Shown one piece after another: positions 45,020 to 56,322 of a DNA stretch of 64,000 bases; the stretch's first letter is position 1; the number at the start of each line of letters is the position of its first letter. The translations under genes and the position numbers were made by a program. This DNA is from Parathielavia appendiculata (taxonomy: Eukaryota > Ascomycota > Sordariomycetes > Sordariales > Chaetomiaceae). The stretch is from positions 1,765,785 to 1,829,784 of the forward strand of contig NW_026944222.1 in assembly GCF_033297405.1 (NCBI RefSeq), written 5' to 3'. The notes under the pieces were generated by a model that was given only the letters and a program-made list of their open reading frames with translations, made no database searches and was not told where the DNA came from.

Positions 45020-46398
45020 GCGTCGGCTCAGTCATTGATGCCTCTATACCCCCACATTTTCTTTCCTCTCGTGTGTCTGACTAGGTTGGAGCGGTCTCCA
45101 GTGTATATTCTGTGTATCATATGTTGTTTCTTGGAGGCTGGTTGAGATCTCCAGTGTTTAATATGCAGACGGCGGACGGCGTTACTGAGCATCAAAACTG
45201 CTGCGTTCATGGGCAGGATTGTCTTAAGATTTCGATGATGGGTCGGAACGGGATGGGGGCTGGATAAAGGCGCATGCGTGTATTTGTAACTACACGGCCA
45301 CAAGAGCAATACAATCCGAATCCCCCCTCAATGGTATTCTCACCAAGTCCGCGTCGATGACCGGTACGAGGAGCAATGCCTACTCAGACGATGCCCAAGT
45401 TGCTAAGTAGTTACAGTATCCTCACTTCGTTCAAGCATGAATCACTTTGCCGAACACATCAAGAGCCAAGACAGACGCCGCGGCATGAGGTTTTGCCCTG
45501 GCTGTGGCTAGAAAGCGAGAAATTTGACTTGTCCTTCGCCGTGTTACAGCTCTAAATCTTTCCAACTACCAATTGATGTCTGGCTCAACAGGTTCCATGA
45601 TATTCTCCTCCGAGTCCTCAATATCCTCGTCGGTATCACAGATACCATGCCATCTCCTCATAATGGGAGTACCGCGTCCGTATCGAGTTTGACCTGGCGG
45701 CGGGCTGAGACCACAGTCTACGCAGAATCGGCTGTGCCGGCTGGAGCCCCCTTCCAGTAGCTTTGACTTGGGCCCCTTCATCATTGCCGGCAAAATGCCA
45801 ATCGCGACGAAGACGAAGACAAAGGCAGCAGGCGTTCAAGGTTTCGTTCAGTACCAATCTCGCTGACTTCGACAACCAGGAGTTCATCCACGCCGAGGGG
45901 CGCGACGACGTCGCGAACGTAACGGCAGGTCGATCTACGCATGAGGTCCATGGGTTCTAGTTGGCGGATGATTCAGTTGTTATGCATCTTTCCCGGAAGC
46001 TCAAAGCTCCAACAGGGTCCTGAAGGCCGTCTCGGTAGACATGACTGTGGGTATGAGTGTGAGACGAAGAATGGACTTGAGGTTCTTATCGGTGGATGTT
46101 CCGTCAGGAGCCCTGTCGTGGTGCCACGCTGGCTGGAGGAGGGGGTTGATATACCCGTCGTCAGTCATGCTGTTGGAACGATTTGGCTTGCCTGGGGGAC
46201 AAAGTAGGCCAAGTGGTCACCTACCACCGCACCAGTATCAGCAGCTCCTCGCCGATTTCTGCATTCTAAAACAGCGTCCCCAGGCCAAAGCAAGCGGCCC
46301 TGCTATCTTCACCATAATCTTGTCTATTCCCTTCCCTCAACTCACCCTTCATATTTCAGAAGATCCAGCTCTCTACTACAGGATAAACCACAAGAAAA
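45020..46398. other. Convergent intergenic region with a decayed minus-strand coding relic
   Basis: 1.38 kb between the stops of SSC1 and SRP68. Apart from the relic at 45566-45951 listed separately, nothing coding is seen. Confidence 0.55.
45566..45951 (-). pseudogene. Possible frameshifted fragment of an unidentified fungal protein
   Basis: From ATG 45951 the frame reads MDLMRRSTCRYVRDVVAPLG then VDELLVVEVSEIGTERNLER, which looks like real coding sequence (F-box-protein-like leucine strand, no motif certain). It reaches a stop at a TCTTCG-type repeat. In a second frame downstream the sequence SRFCVDCGLSPPPGQTRYGR continues to a stop at 45566. An indel in the short repeat would join the two, so this may be a broken gene; it could also be an unspliced gene or coincidence. 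Confidence 0.3.
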
Positions 46399-48409
46399 TC
46401 ACCTCCCGAACGGAAACCAGCTCCTCTTTTGTGGCTTCGCCTCCGGTTCCGGCACAGGAGCGCCAGGTTTCGTCTTATCCTGCTGTTGCTGCACCGTGGC
46501 CGCGCCTGCAGAATGCTGCTGCCCGTTCTTACCGGGATACTCGATATAATTCCAGGCAACGTCCAGGAAGAGCGGCTTGACGGGGAACGGCTCGAGCCGT
46601 GGCGGGTAGGTGACGATGTTCTCGAGATCGACGCCGCCGGCCGCATAGTCGAACAGGCGGCTGGACAGCGGCTTCGACGCGGGCCCTCCCGTCAGGGGCT
46701 GGGCCAAGTGCTTGTTGTCGGTTAAGCTGAATATTTCGACGAGGGCGCGGCCGCGCTGCAGTTCGCCGGCTAGGGTGTCGTGCAGCAGGGTGACGTTGCG
46801 CTTGGTGACTTGGATGTTGCGGGGTGTGAATTCATCTTGGTCGTTGTCGCTGCTATTGGAGAGAGGGAAACTGGCGGCCTTGCATTGGTCCAGGGCGTGT
46901 TTGATGAGGGCGAGGGAATTGACGGCGTTGCCGGCGATGGCGTGGGAGCGGGCAATGGCGAGTGATCTATGGAATTGTTAGTTTATCTGTGGAAGGACGT
47001 GAAGAGTTGGGAAGGGACATACTTGAGGGCAGTAAAGTAGTGCGACGTAGCTTCTAACCGCCCGAATAAGTCCTGATCGTTAGCAACGCCGGGCAGCTCC
47101 TTGACAGACTCGAGGCTCTGTAGAATGCCGTCATACAACACAACCTTCTCCTTCAACCGCGCAATCTGACGCCCCGGGGCCTCGCCCTTGCTTCTGTCTC
47201 CTTCCGACTCGTTCGTCCGCTTCTTCCTCCTCAAAGTAGCGCCGAAGTCCGTCTTGACGCCGTCATTCTCCCCGACCAAGGCTCTGTTGCGGCCAATCCG
47301 CCAGCTAATCATCTCATAGTTCACCGCAGTCCGCGTAATCTGGAGACCCTGCATCCGCGGATCGCTCTGCGTGGCACCCTCAGCCCTGAGCTCGTCGATG
47401 GCCTGCTTGGTTGCGTCAACGGCATCCTGGCTGGCAACCAGGATTTCGTCGTAAGCGCCGGCCATGTCCTTGGGATGCAAATTGCCTGCTGATGCCAGCT
47501 TCTCGAATAGCTGACCTCTTGCCGTTCCTACAGCGGCCCAGGCAATCGCGATCGCTGCATCTTCGATCTTGACCTCTCTGCCTCGCCATGTGAGGGTGGT
47601 TGGAGCTCCCTCGGCCCCTTTATTCGCATCAGGATCACCATGGGCCAGAACGTTGGGGTTTAGCTGCTTGACCTGATCCACCAACTCCGGGTCCGCATGG
47701 TCAAAGGCCTTGCGCGCAATGGTGACGATAGGCAGCGTCCGTGGGATCTTGGCCTGGTATGCGGCGTAACGAATCGAGGGGTCGATGGTCTCAGACAGAA
47801 GATCCTTGAAGGCGTCGCCCTTTGTCGAAGTGGCAAGGGCGCTGTAGATTATGCGGCAGACGGCGTAGCTCTTGAGGCAAGACTCCCAGCTCTGTTTCTC
47901 GAAGAGGGTGGCGCCCCTCAGCATGGCGGCGTACGCGCGGGCGTCGAGGAGGTCGGTTGGGGACGCGCCACTTGCGGCGGAAGACAGGGCCTGAGCCAGG
48001 CTCTCGGCAGTGCGGGCTGCCTTGTCCAATCTCGAGACGATATGTGACCGCGTCTTGCTCGTCATGCCCTTGGTGTCGGCCGAGTGTGACGCCTTGATGG
48101 ACATGGCTTGGGCCCAAGCCCGCTCGGCGGTCAGCAGCTGGAGGGTGACATATCTGTGGCATATGTTGTCAGACACCCTTGAGATGTGACGGAGAAGTCA
48201 AACTGCGGGATAACGCACTCGTGGTTCTCGGCAATCTGCTCGGGCGTGACGGGGGATTTGGGGTTGAATTTGCCGCGGCTCCTTGTCGCAATGTTGAGCT
48301 TTTTGCGGCAGTTGAGCAGCTTGCCCGACAGCTGCGACCAGTACGTCGAGTAGTCGCCATAAAGAAGCGCCTTCTCCCTCAGGGAGAGAACAAACTCGGT
48401 GATATCCAT
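46399..48409 (-). CDS. SRP68: Signal recognition particle subunit SRP68
   Basis: Three exons (48409-48219, 48153-47023, 46966-46399) encode 629 residues. The start MDITEFVLSLREKALLYGDY with CRKKLNIATRSRGKF is the RNA-binding N-terminal domain of SRP68; the basic Lys/Arg patches contact SRP RNA. The remainder is helical and TPR-like (YAAMLRGATLFEKQSWESCL, RIIYSALATSTKGDAF), and near the end PRLEPFPVKPLFLDVAWNYI is the conserved C-terminal segment that binds SRP72. It works in the cytosolic SRP that targets ribosomes to the ER. The first intron uses GTGCGT and the second GTATGT as donors. The gene is divergent from the CYA5-type gene. The identity is firm. Confidence 0.95.
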
Positions 48410-49750
48410 TGTTGCCAGGCGAGCACGGGCAGCGTGGTAGAGGGGTTGCGTCTATTTGTCGTGTGCTTCAAGCTTCAAGCCGGAACCCCCAAAAATGTGG
48501 GGCACTCGTGGGAATCCAGATCTTCCCCGCAGAAGCTGAATCAATGGGGTCAGGCGCCAAGTGCAGGGTTAGGGCTGTGTAGCCCAGCAGCTCAGCGTAT
48601 GTATGCCCATCCATCAGATGCCACAAAGATGTCAACAGCACCAGGGAGGAATCCGAAAACAGTCGTTTAGTTGAGGACCAACAGTTTATTCCCAAGTCAC
48701 TAGGAAAGGTACGGTCATTCTGGTCCAATCCCCGTGCGAGACCTGCGAGCAGGCTCTGTCCGAGTGAGCCATGATCCATAAACTTGACAACATTGCATTG
48801 TGAACCGAAACCATCACACCACATCACCCGTCTTACTCCATCCGCTTTCGACGGGATCAACGGTAAGCACAGTCATCCACTATTCCCACCTCAGAGAAAT
48901 GCGCACAAGTTCAGCTCACAATTGCCACGCTTCGGGTGTCACCAGCTCACAGGAGTTCAATCCCGATCAGGGGTTGAGCGCGTCAGCAAATAATGAGAAT
49001 CATTGGTGAGCCTCTACGTCCCTCTGAAGTAGTACTACAGAGTACTCGAGTGATGATCAGGGAGAATTATCCACGGCCTAGTCTATCAGACCTAAGGCCG
49101 GACATGCTGCGGAGAAGAAGAACGTAAACATGACACTAACACTTCGTCGTAAACTCTCAGTCATCCTCTCCAACAGAGTCCCACTGACAGGACCGGGTAA
49201 ACGTACGGATCCGTACTAACCTTCTATCTCCCACTCCAGTGAATCTCGAGGGCCACGAGCCTCCAGCGCATGCGTCCGGGCGATGACTGCGTCCAATCAC
49301 CACTCACCAGTGGAGCTTTCTGCCGCGGCAGTGGTACGACCCGGAGCTTCGGCGCCTGCTCCACCGGCGAGCGCCCGCCCGCAACTGGAGGCCCAAAATT
49401 TCTAGCTGTTGGGAACAAAGTGCAAACCTACAGTAGGTATTGTGTCTTCCGCTTTCCGCTTCTTCCGAGACCGGTCCCCTACCTCTGTGCCGAGACAACC
49501 TTCCTCTCCATACGACTTTGGACCACGCATCGCCACCGTCCGGAGGTTTGACAGACACCTGGACTGCGAAACGCCCGCTATGATACGGAGCGCAAACGCG
49601 CGTTTTCCCGTGCTCCCCCATCGCGACACATAGCGGCACCCGTCGGGACAGGACCACTCGCTACGGACCATGCGACGGTGACGCAGTCTGTCCTTTGGTT
49701 AGCATTGGGATCGAGTGGACTGCCGTCGCCCTGCCACGCCGTCTACCGCC
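48410..49750. promoter_or_regulatory. Divergent promoter region, SRP68 / CYA5-type gene
   Basis: 1.34 kb between two divergent starts; both promoters lie here. It includes the palindrome at 49203-49216. No gene is supported; frames on both strands are short and uninformative. Confidence 0.55.
49203..49216. promoter_or_regulatory. 14-bp palindrome GTACGGATCCGTAC
   Basis: Perfect inverted repeat about 535 bp upstream of the CYA5-type start, with the same 14-bp core as the longer palindrome at 28912-28933. A role is not known. Confidence 0.45.
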
Positions 49751-52700
49751 ATGCTGGAGAGGACCGCGACGAGCATCGAGCCTTGCAGCAGCAGCCTCCA
49801 GCGAGTTCTTCCCTCGGCCAGGTCCTGTTTGCAAACCCGCCGCAAGCTCCATACCGCCTTTTGGCACCATGGAGCCGCTGAGTTCGAGCTCGTCGACGCC
49901 TGCCAGGCCCTCCTTCGCCAGCGGCCCCGCGAGTCCAAGGTTCACGCGACACCAGCGAACCCGAGCAAGAGCACCGAGACCATGACATTTTCCACTTTTC
50001 TGCTCGACTTCTTATACCCCAGCGGAGCCGCCGCTCTTTTACGGAGACCGCCCTCGATATACCCGATTCGTTTGGAGGTTGGTCCAAGGCCACGGAATCA
50101 CATGTTGCGTCCCTTCACCTCCGCCGTCCCTCGCCAGTCGAATCAGCCTCCGAAATCACACGCCGCCACTGACCCTTTCGACGTGCTGGGAGAGGCCAGG
50201 GATGGTCATTGGGGTGAACATGCCGTGCTTGGGGATCCCGAAGCTCTGGAGGGCCCTGAAGCCCTAGAGTATCTCCTGCATTCCGACCACGCCGGCGCCT
50301 ACGACCAAATCTTCCAGATCTGGACATCACTAGAGCCGACCCTGAAGGGTGAATACATGACTAGGGTTATGCTCGCCATTTCGGCGTCAACACGGCCAAT
50401 TGAGGCCTGGAGGGTCATCGACCTATTTGCCCACTACCCGGTGGACACGTGGACCGAAGGCATCGTGCGTGCGGTAGTCAAGGCGCACCTCACAATGCAC
50501 AACGTCTCTGAAGCCATGTCGGTCTTCAGGGCCGCCGTGGAACAGCGCGGATTTGGTCGAGCGCTGGATTACATCGCCGCCTACGGATTTGAGCTGTCAT
50601 TATGGGACTTGGTGCTTCGGGCTTGGGAACTCTACTCCAGCAACCTGGGCGAGGAAGAACCGGCTCTCGAGCCACCGGCACTGACAACTGCCGAGCCTGG
50701 GTTTGAGCCGGCGGAGGTGCAGGAGACGGGTAAAGTCGGATTAGGGGACGTCCAGCCTGGACTGGACTCAGGAGCAGCCCAAGAGACGGAATCGATGATG
50801 AGACCCGGAATATCAGAAACCGATACCGGCAAGGAGCAGCCACAGGATGTCGAGTTTGGAAGCGACCCATCGCCCTCACAGGCGGCCCAAACCGTTCCCT
50901 ACGCCATGGAATTGCAGGAAGCTGAAACTTTGGCTGACCCAACACCCGCAGAGGTCATGGACAAGTGGTATATTGATGCTCTCGGTAGAATGGCAGGAGA
51001 CCAACCCGTCAAGTCTCTGGCTGCTCAGGGACCAGATCCTCCGGCCGAACCTGTGACCGGCTCCGCAGCTGCCCCGAGTCAAGGTCGGTTGCCGGATTGC
51101 ACGCCCGGCTACCCGATATTGGCGGCAACGGCCAATTTCGAGGCGAAAGTGAACGAGTTGTACCAATTCCTCGAGAGCGATCCCGAGTACCTCCCGCAAC
51201 GGACCGCGCTTGTCGATTCTTTCCTGCGGCATATCGTAAGATGTTCGATGCATTTGTTTCGGCCCTCGGATGTCGTCTTCATGTTACACCGCGCCCCGGA
51301 TCCGCGCTCTTATGAGCTCTACATCGTCCTCAACGCGGAGCAGGGACGCAACAAGCTGGCCACCGACCTGTTCAAGAAGTACCGGGCGCTTCCTGGAGTG
51401 CGCGCGCCCGTTTCCTTGTTGAGGGTCATGATGAACATCTTCTTCCCTTATAATACCGTAGGGATGGAAGCCTTGCTGGAGGACTGGTATCGTTACCATG
51501 GCCACTTGGACGAGAGAGCATACCGCAAGTTCATGGCTTTCTATGGCGGACGGGGTGATGTCAAGTCAATCATGCGACTGGCGGGGGAGTATGCCAAGCA
51601 CTACGACGACAAGTTTGAAGAGGACTCGAAGTTTTGCACAACACTCATGCAAGCCCATGCAGTCAGGGGCGATCCCGAGGCGGCTCATCAGGTAATGATG
51701 GAGGCCGCCGAAAGGACAGGGAAGCCGCCCGAAATCAAGCAGTGGAACATTTTGATGAATGCCCACGCCAAGGCAGGAGACTACGAAGGAGCCGTCAACC
51801 TTTTTTCATACATATGCGACGCCCTCGAGCCCGACGATTACACGTTCGGAACCATGATGGGCATGGCCGGCTTCCGCGGCGACCTCCAGTTCACCCTGGA
51901 GCTCTACCAACTGGCCAGAGAACGGCGTGTTAAGCCGACCGTGGCCATGATGAGAGCACTGGTCGAAGCGTACTGCCAGAATGACCGATTCAGTGAGGCT
52001 GAGCAACTCTGCGTCAAGATCACGAAGAAACGGGGTCTGTACGGCGACTATACAATGCTCTGGAACGCGCTGCTTCACCACAACGCGAAGCGCCGAGACT
52101 TGACCACCGTCAACCGGTTGCTCGAGTTCATGTCGGCACAAGGAATCGCCTACAACCAGGACACTTACAATCACCTCCTGCTGGCGCTGCTCTATGCCCG
52201 CCAGTCGCACCACGCCATGCATCTGCTCCGTGTCGCACACCAGGAGGGCGTCTTTGAACCCACGGCAGACCACTTCATTCTCTTGATGGCGGCCTTCATC
52301 AACACGGGCGAACCCCACATGGTGCTCAAGACGAACGAGCTGATGTCAAAGTTGAACTTCCCCCAGTCGGCAATGCGCATGACCAAAGTCATCGACGCCT
52401 TGGGAAGATGGCAGCAGCTGCCCTATACAAAGCGACGAGGTGCCAAGGGAGCAGACTTCTTGAAACAGATACTGTCTGAGTTTTATAAATTTTTGGAGAG
52501 GGAAGACCGAGGCTCGCCTGACGACATCCGCTCCGTCATTGGCCTCTACTCCAAGGTGCTCTTCATCCTAACCCAGATGCGCGAGCACACTACCGTGCAG
52601 CAGGTCATCCGCCTCCATAACTCTCGCTATCCCAACCGGGCAAGCCAGGAGAACATCCCGCTCAAGCTTCTCCACCAAATAATGCTCGCCGACTTCTACG

Positions 52701-53794
52701 AAAAGAAATACGACAGCGTCAAGCAGACGTGGAAGCTCGTCCTCGGGAGAGCAACCAAGCGCTACCAGCCCGCTTCATCCTTCCTCAATTCAGACCACAA
52801 ACGAGAACCAGTCCCAGGCCAAAACCCAGACCCAGGCCAAGACCCAGACCCAGGCCAAGACCCAGACCCAGACCAAGACCAAGATCAAAACCAAGATTCG
52901 AACAAACTTCGGGACGCGGATCAAGGCCAAGACCTCGACGACAAGACCCCGCCCAAGCCGGTCATCTATGCCCAGCGGTTCCGCCTCTGCGACCCGCTCA
53001 AGACAATGCAGCGCCTCTATCTGGAGGAGCATGACGCCGACGGCCTGCTGCGCCTCATCGCCAGCGTGCGCAGCCGCGGCTTCGACCTGGACAGCAAGAA
53101 TTGGAACTACCACGTGCAGGCACTGGCGCGGCTCAAGCGGTGGCGCGAGGCGTTCACGGTGTGCGAGAAGGTGCTCATGCCGCAGTGGACGGGCTGGTAC
53201 ATGGTGCGGGCAGAGAAGCAGGCCAAGAACCAGGTCCCCCTGGCGCTGCGCCGCATCGGCACCAACCCGCACCGGCCCCGGCCCATCTCGCATACCTTGC
53301 TGGTCCTCGCCAAGGAGTACATGGACCTCGAGCAGATGATGCTCTGGTCACGCGAGGCGAGCAGGGAGTTTCGGTATATCAATGACGAGTGTCCCAAGAC
53401 GGTGCACGCTGTCACTACGATGCATCGGATTGGGTCGTCGCTGGAGGCGGAGATCTTTGAGGAGGGGGGATGGGTGAGGAAAGGACCGCTAGATGAGGCG
53501 GGACCTGGCGGCGGGCAAGAGGACGAGGTGATGGATGAGGAGCAAGGGGAGGAGGAAGGGGATGAGGAAGTCCAGGGAGTGAGGACGTGGAGGGGTGGTA
53601 GGTTGGTGAGACCGGATGACAAGAGACGGATCAGGACGCCGCGACATTATCGCGGTGTTTGGACGCATGGCGGATATCTGAACACGGAAGAGTCGGCGCC
53701 GGAGGTGGAGGGTGGGATGTCGGCGGAGGATGTTGTGGATGCTTTGAAGGCAGGGGTCCCAGATGATGGGAGTTCCGAGGAGCAGGGTGTATAA
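49751..53794 (+). CDS. cya-5: CYA5-type mitochondrial PPR protein (translation/RNA factor for COX1)
   Basis: A single exon of 1347 residues. The first ATG (49751, MLERTATSIEPCSSS) fits the family start; an upstream frame extension has only a GTG. The N-terminus is Arg/Ser-rich, typical of a mitochondrial presequence. Pentatricopeptide-type helical repeats run from roughly residue 170 to 960, with clear examples WNILMNAHAKAGDYEGAVNL, YTFGTMMGMAGFRGDLQFTL and YNHLLLALLYARQSHHAMHL. CYA5 of Neurospora is needed for COX1 expression; PPR arrays bind organellar RNA, so the mRNA role is an inference from the family. Residues about 1020-1050 hold tandem PDPGQD units, a disordered acidic spacer absent from ordinary PPR arrays, and the C-terminus is acidic. 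No intron is needed. Confidence 0.88.
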   Translation: MLERTATSIEPCSSSLQRVLPSARSCLQTRRKLHTAFWHHGAAEFELVDACQALLRQRPRESKVHATPANPSKSTETMTFSTFLLDFLYPSGAAALLRRPPSIYPIRLEVGPRPRNHMLRPFTSAVPRQSNQPPKSHAATDPFDVLGEARDGHWGEHAVLGDPEALEGPEALEYLLHSDHAGAYDQIFQIWTSLEPTLKGEYMTRVMLAISASTRPIEAWRVIDLFAHYPVDTWTEGIVRAVVKAHLTMHNVSEAMSVFRAAVEQRGFGRALDYIAAYGFELSLWDLVLRAWELYSSNLGEEEPALEPPALTTAEPGFEPAEVQETGKVGLGDVQPGLDSGAAQETESMMRPGISETDTGKEQPQDVEFGSDPSPSQAAQTVPYAMELQEAETLADPTPAEVMDKWYIDALGRMAGDQPVKSLAAQGPDPPAEPVTGSAAAPSQGRLPDCTPGYPILAATANFEAKVNELYQFLESDPEYLPQRTALVDSFLRHIVRCSMHLFRPSDVVFMLHRAPDPRSYELYIVLNAEQGRNKLATDLFKKYRALPGVRAPVSLLRVMMNIFFPYNTVGMEALLEDWYRYHGHLDERAYRKFMAFYGGRGDVKSIMRLAGEYAKHYDDKFEEDSKFCTTLMQAHAVRGDPEAAHQVMMEAAERTGKPPEIKQWNILMNAHAKAGDYEGAVNLFSYICDALEPDDYTFGTMMGMAGFRGDLQFTLELYQLARERRVKPTVAMMRALVEAYCQNDRFSEAEQLCVKITKKRGLYGDYTMLWNALLHHNAKRRDLTTVNRLLEFMSAQGIAYNQDTYNHLLLALLYARQSHHAMHLLRVAHQEGVFEPTADHFILLMAAFINTGEPHMVLKTNELMSKLNFPQSAMRMTKVIDALGRWQQLPYTKRRGAKGADFLKQILSEFYKFLEREDRGSPDDIRSVIGLYSKVLFILTQMREHTTVQQVIRLHNSRYPNRASQENIPLKLLHQIMLADFYEKKYDSVKQTWKLVLGRATKRYQPASSFLNSDHKREPVPGQNPDPGQDPDPGQDPDPDQDQDQNQDSNKLRDADQGQDLDDKTPPKPVIYAQRFRLCDPLKTMQRLYLEEHDADGLLRLIASVRSRGFDLDSKNWNYHVQALARLKRWREAFTVCEKVLMPQWTGWYMVRAEKQAKNQVPLALRRIGTNPHRPRPISHTLLVLAKEYMDLEQMMLWSREASREFRYINDECPKTVHAVTTMHRIGSSLEAEIFEEGGWVRKGPLDEAGPGGGQEDEVMDEEQGEEEGDEEVQGVRTWRGGRLVRPDDKRRIRTPRHYRGVWTHGGYLNTEESAPEVEGGMSAEDVVDALKAGVPDDGSSEEQGV

Positions 53795-54315
53795 TAGAGG
53801 GTGAGCGGCAGTGTATTACTGTATGTATGTACTTGTACGTGTATGGCTGATGTCTAGAGGTGTATATATTCCGTACTTGGATAAGGTACCTTAGCTTAAA
53901 GGAAGAGGGTAGAGTGGTGAGGGTTCCAGGTTGGCAGTCTCTTGTCTGGATTGCATGCATCGAGAGGTGGTTTTGTCGCGATGGTTGAAGGCTCAAGAAT
54001 ACCGAGCTCGTTTTATATCGACTAGACGCTCGCAAAATAAGGCATGGGCATACAAGTCGGGATGAGGTAGTACCTTAGGTACGGCGTTGCTCGAGGTCAA
54101 ACCTAGAAGGTTTGGACGGGTAAGTTACCGTAAGCATCCTACCTTGCCTACAGTGAGGGATCAAAAGTTTCCATACACCCCACCAAAACCTGCCACCTGC
54201 ATCCTTACCTTTAGCCTTTAACAGACCACATCTCAACAACCGTGAAAGATAGGCGAATAGTGTTATATTCAAATTAAAGCCTAGTTCACAGGCTTCAATA
54301 TTTTGTGTACCAACC
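53795..54315. other. 3' flank of the CYA5-type gene and left end of a Tc1 element
   Basis: About 350 bp of 3' flank precede the left inverted repeat of the Tc1-like element at 54151. No gene seen. Confidence 0.6.
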
Positions 54316-55557
54316 TCAGCTTTTTTTTACAGCCGCGGGCTGGCAAGGCAACGAGTCGATCAGCCTGTCGATCAGAGATTGATCTACAGGCCACCACGCC
54401 GTACGCAACTTCTCTTTGAAATCTCCAATATTAAGCTCATTCCTTTTGAGTTCCCAGAGATCAGGGAACATTCTCTTCAGGGTCCTCTTTAGAGCCGCCC
54501 AGACATGCTCAATGGGGTTTAAATCGGGGCTATGTGGCGGCCAATCCATCCACTCGATTGCATGCTCGACAAGCCAGTTTTGAGTGGCCTCGGAGACATG
54601 AATCTTAGCATTGTCTTGCTGGAAATGCCTTGTACCATCGTAATAAGGCAGGAGACCTTCTTGAAGAGCCTTTTGGGAAGACTTGGACGTATATCCTCAA
54701 CGAGGCGCGTCTTCGTCTCTCTCCATGATGATGAGCTCACTCCGGCCACCTCTCCAGACCATTCCCCAGACCATGATCGTAATATTCGCCTTAACATGGT
54801 TCTTCAAGTTGACGAACCGCTTGTCAAACTTCTCAGAAGGGAAACGAAACACCCAAGAGGTCGGATTTGAAGTGTTATTTTGACATGAACACTCATCGGA
54901 AAAGAGCGTCTAAATCAGATCAGCAAAGGAAGTTGATATATCGAACTGGGGCTTCGAACTCTCAACAACTTTCGATATCTTCGAGCCATATACACGCCCA
55001 TTTATACCTCTTTTGGGCATCTTCCTTCGAAAGAGGTATCCTTCTCTTTGCTTTCCATTTGCGGAGGTTCTGAGCGCGGAGGCACCGACGTATTGTCGAG
55101 TAGGACACTTTAAAACCCGTGGCTGCAACCAGAGCCTTTTTAGCAACATCCCGGTTTCTCTTCAAAAGAGTTAGGATATACCGCTTCTCCGATGGCGAAA
55201 GCTTCTGAGGACGGCACTTTCGAGGTTTCGAATCAAAGGTCTGTTGAGTTTCCCAGCGTCGAATGCAGTCTTGTACGGCGCCGACAAAGACGCCAAACGC
55301 GTCCGCTACAGCCCGGTAGGTTTTACCGCAAGCTACAGCGCAGCAAATGGCTGCACGAGCGACTGGTGATAACTCCTCATTCCGGCCGCGAATTTACGTT
55401 AATTTGGCCCCGAAATCAGCTAGATTGAGCTTCACGATGTTGAGTTGTTGCAGTTGGAAAAGCATAGGGGTGTCGCGACGCGTGGAGAGTCGCGTTTAAT
55501 CAAGGGGGGTGTATGGAGACTTTTGGACGCCACCGGGGGTTTCCAAAATGGTCATAG
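54151..55557 (-). mobile_element. Tc1/mariner element, decayed
   Basis: The left end begins CAGTGAGGGATCAAAAG after a TA (54149-54150) and runs into TTTCCATACACCCC. The right end contains the reverse complement GGGGTGTATGGAGACTTTTG (55506-55525), so the inner part of the inverted repeats is conserved while the outer bases differ. The right boundary is placed at the TA at 55558-55559. The transposase relic occupies 54316-55465. Confidence 0.75.
54316..55465 (-). pseudogene. Tc1/mariner (DD34E) transposase, broken
   Basis: Frames from 55465 carry an N-terminal HTH (NEELSPVARAAICCAVACGK, CGKTYRAVADAFGV), a second HTH (ATGFKVSYSTIRRCLRAQNL), then the catalytic domain: FSDECS (first Asp), FQQDNAKIHV (second Asp) and SPDLNPIEHVW (Glu), with exactly 34 residues between the second Asp and Glu, i.e. 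DD34E of the Tc1 type. Three in-frame stops (a TAA near the start and two TGAs, after IESC and after EDAPR) and a frameshift near FSDE break it. The element is therefore non-autonomous. It would have cut and pasted at TA sites. Confidence 0.88.
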
Positions 55558-56322
55558 TAACTATTTGTCTTTACTTACTAATCATTTAGTTTCTCACTTG
55601 GATTTTCATTCCGAGACATTGGATCACAACTGGAATTGAACGTAAGACTTTTTGTATTGAACTATATACTACTACAACAAGGCTAAGCTGCATTTGCCAA
55701 GACCTTCATATTGCTCTGCCCGACATGCGCGCCACATCGCTATGCGCAACAAGCTCTGGATGCCGTTGCCAGTGCCTTTGCCAGCCAAGTGGTGTAATTG
55801 CCTGGCAGTATTTTGGCCCTCGAAAATACACTTACACATAAAATAAATTTTACACTGCAAAATAGATTCAAATCAACATAGTCGCAATGACCATTATCCA
55901 AACAGAACAGCTCCTTCCTTGAAAGATAAGCTGTTTTTAGAAGGTATCCGGAAGCACTGACGAACTTAGCTCATTGACGATCAATGATGACCGTTTTGAC
56001 TGGCCAATATAGTATTGATATCGAGGGATGATCTTGGCATAGGAACAACCGTCACTATGACCAGTTTGGAAACCCCCGGTGGCGGCGCTATGGTATATTA
56101 TGGAACTACGCGAGGGCTTGGGTATGTAAATTACCTGTACACACCCCGCCGCTGCTCGCGTCTCTTGACGAACGTTTTGTTACCTTACATGATCGAGCTT
56201 CTGATCAGCATTCAAGCTCCCAAGTCCAACAAGCGAATTTGAACAAGAAGTTCGGCAAAAGTTACTCTCACTTTTCCAACCTACGTCCATGGAACATTCT
56301 AAACCACAGAAGAACAACCAAC
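55466..56322. other. Right end of the Tc1 element and upstream region of the RBM26-like gene
   Basis: Contains the right inverted repeat, then about 760 bp with no gene. A 31-bp inverted copy of the Tc1 right end is found at 56055-56085. Confidence 0.55.
56055..56085. repeat. Second, inverted copy of the Tc1 right-end sequence
   Basis: CTATGACCAGTTTGGAAACC and the bases following it match, on the opposite strand, the sequence just inside the Tc1 right boundary (55527-55557), with one mismatch over about 30 bp. Inverted copies about 500 bp apart suggest a second, mostly deleted element. Confidence 0.6.
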
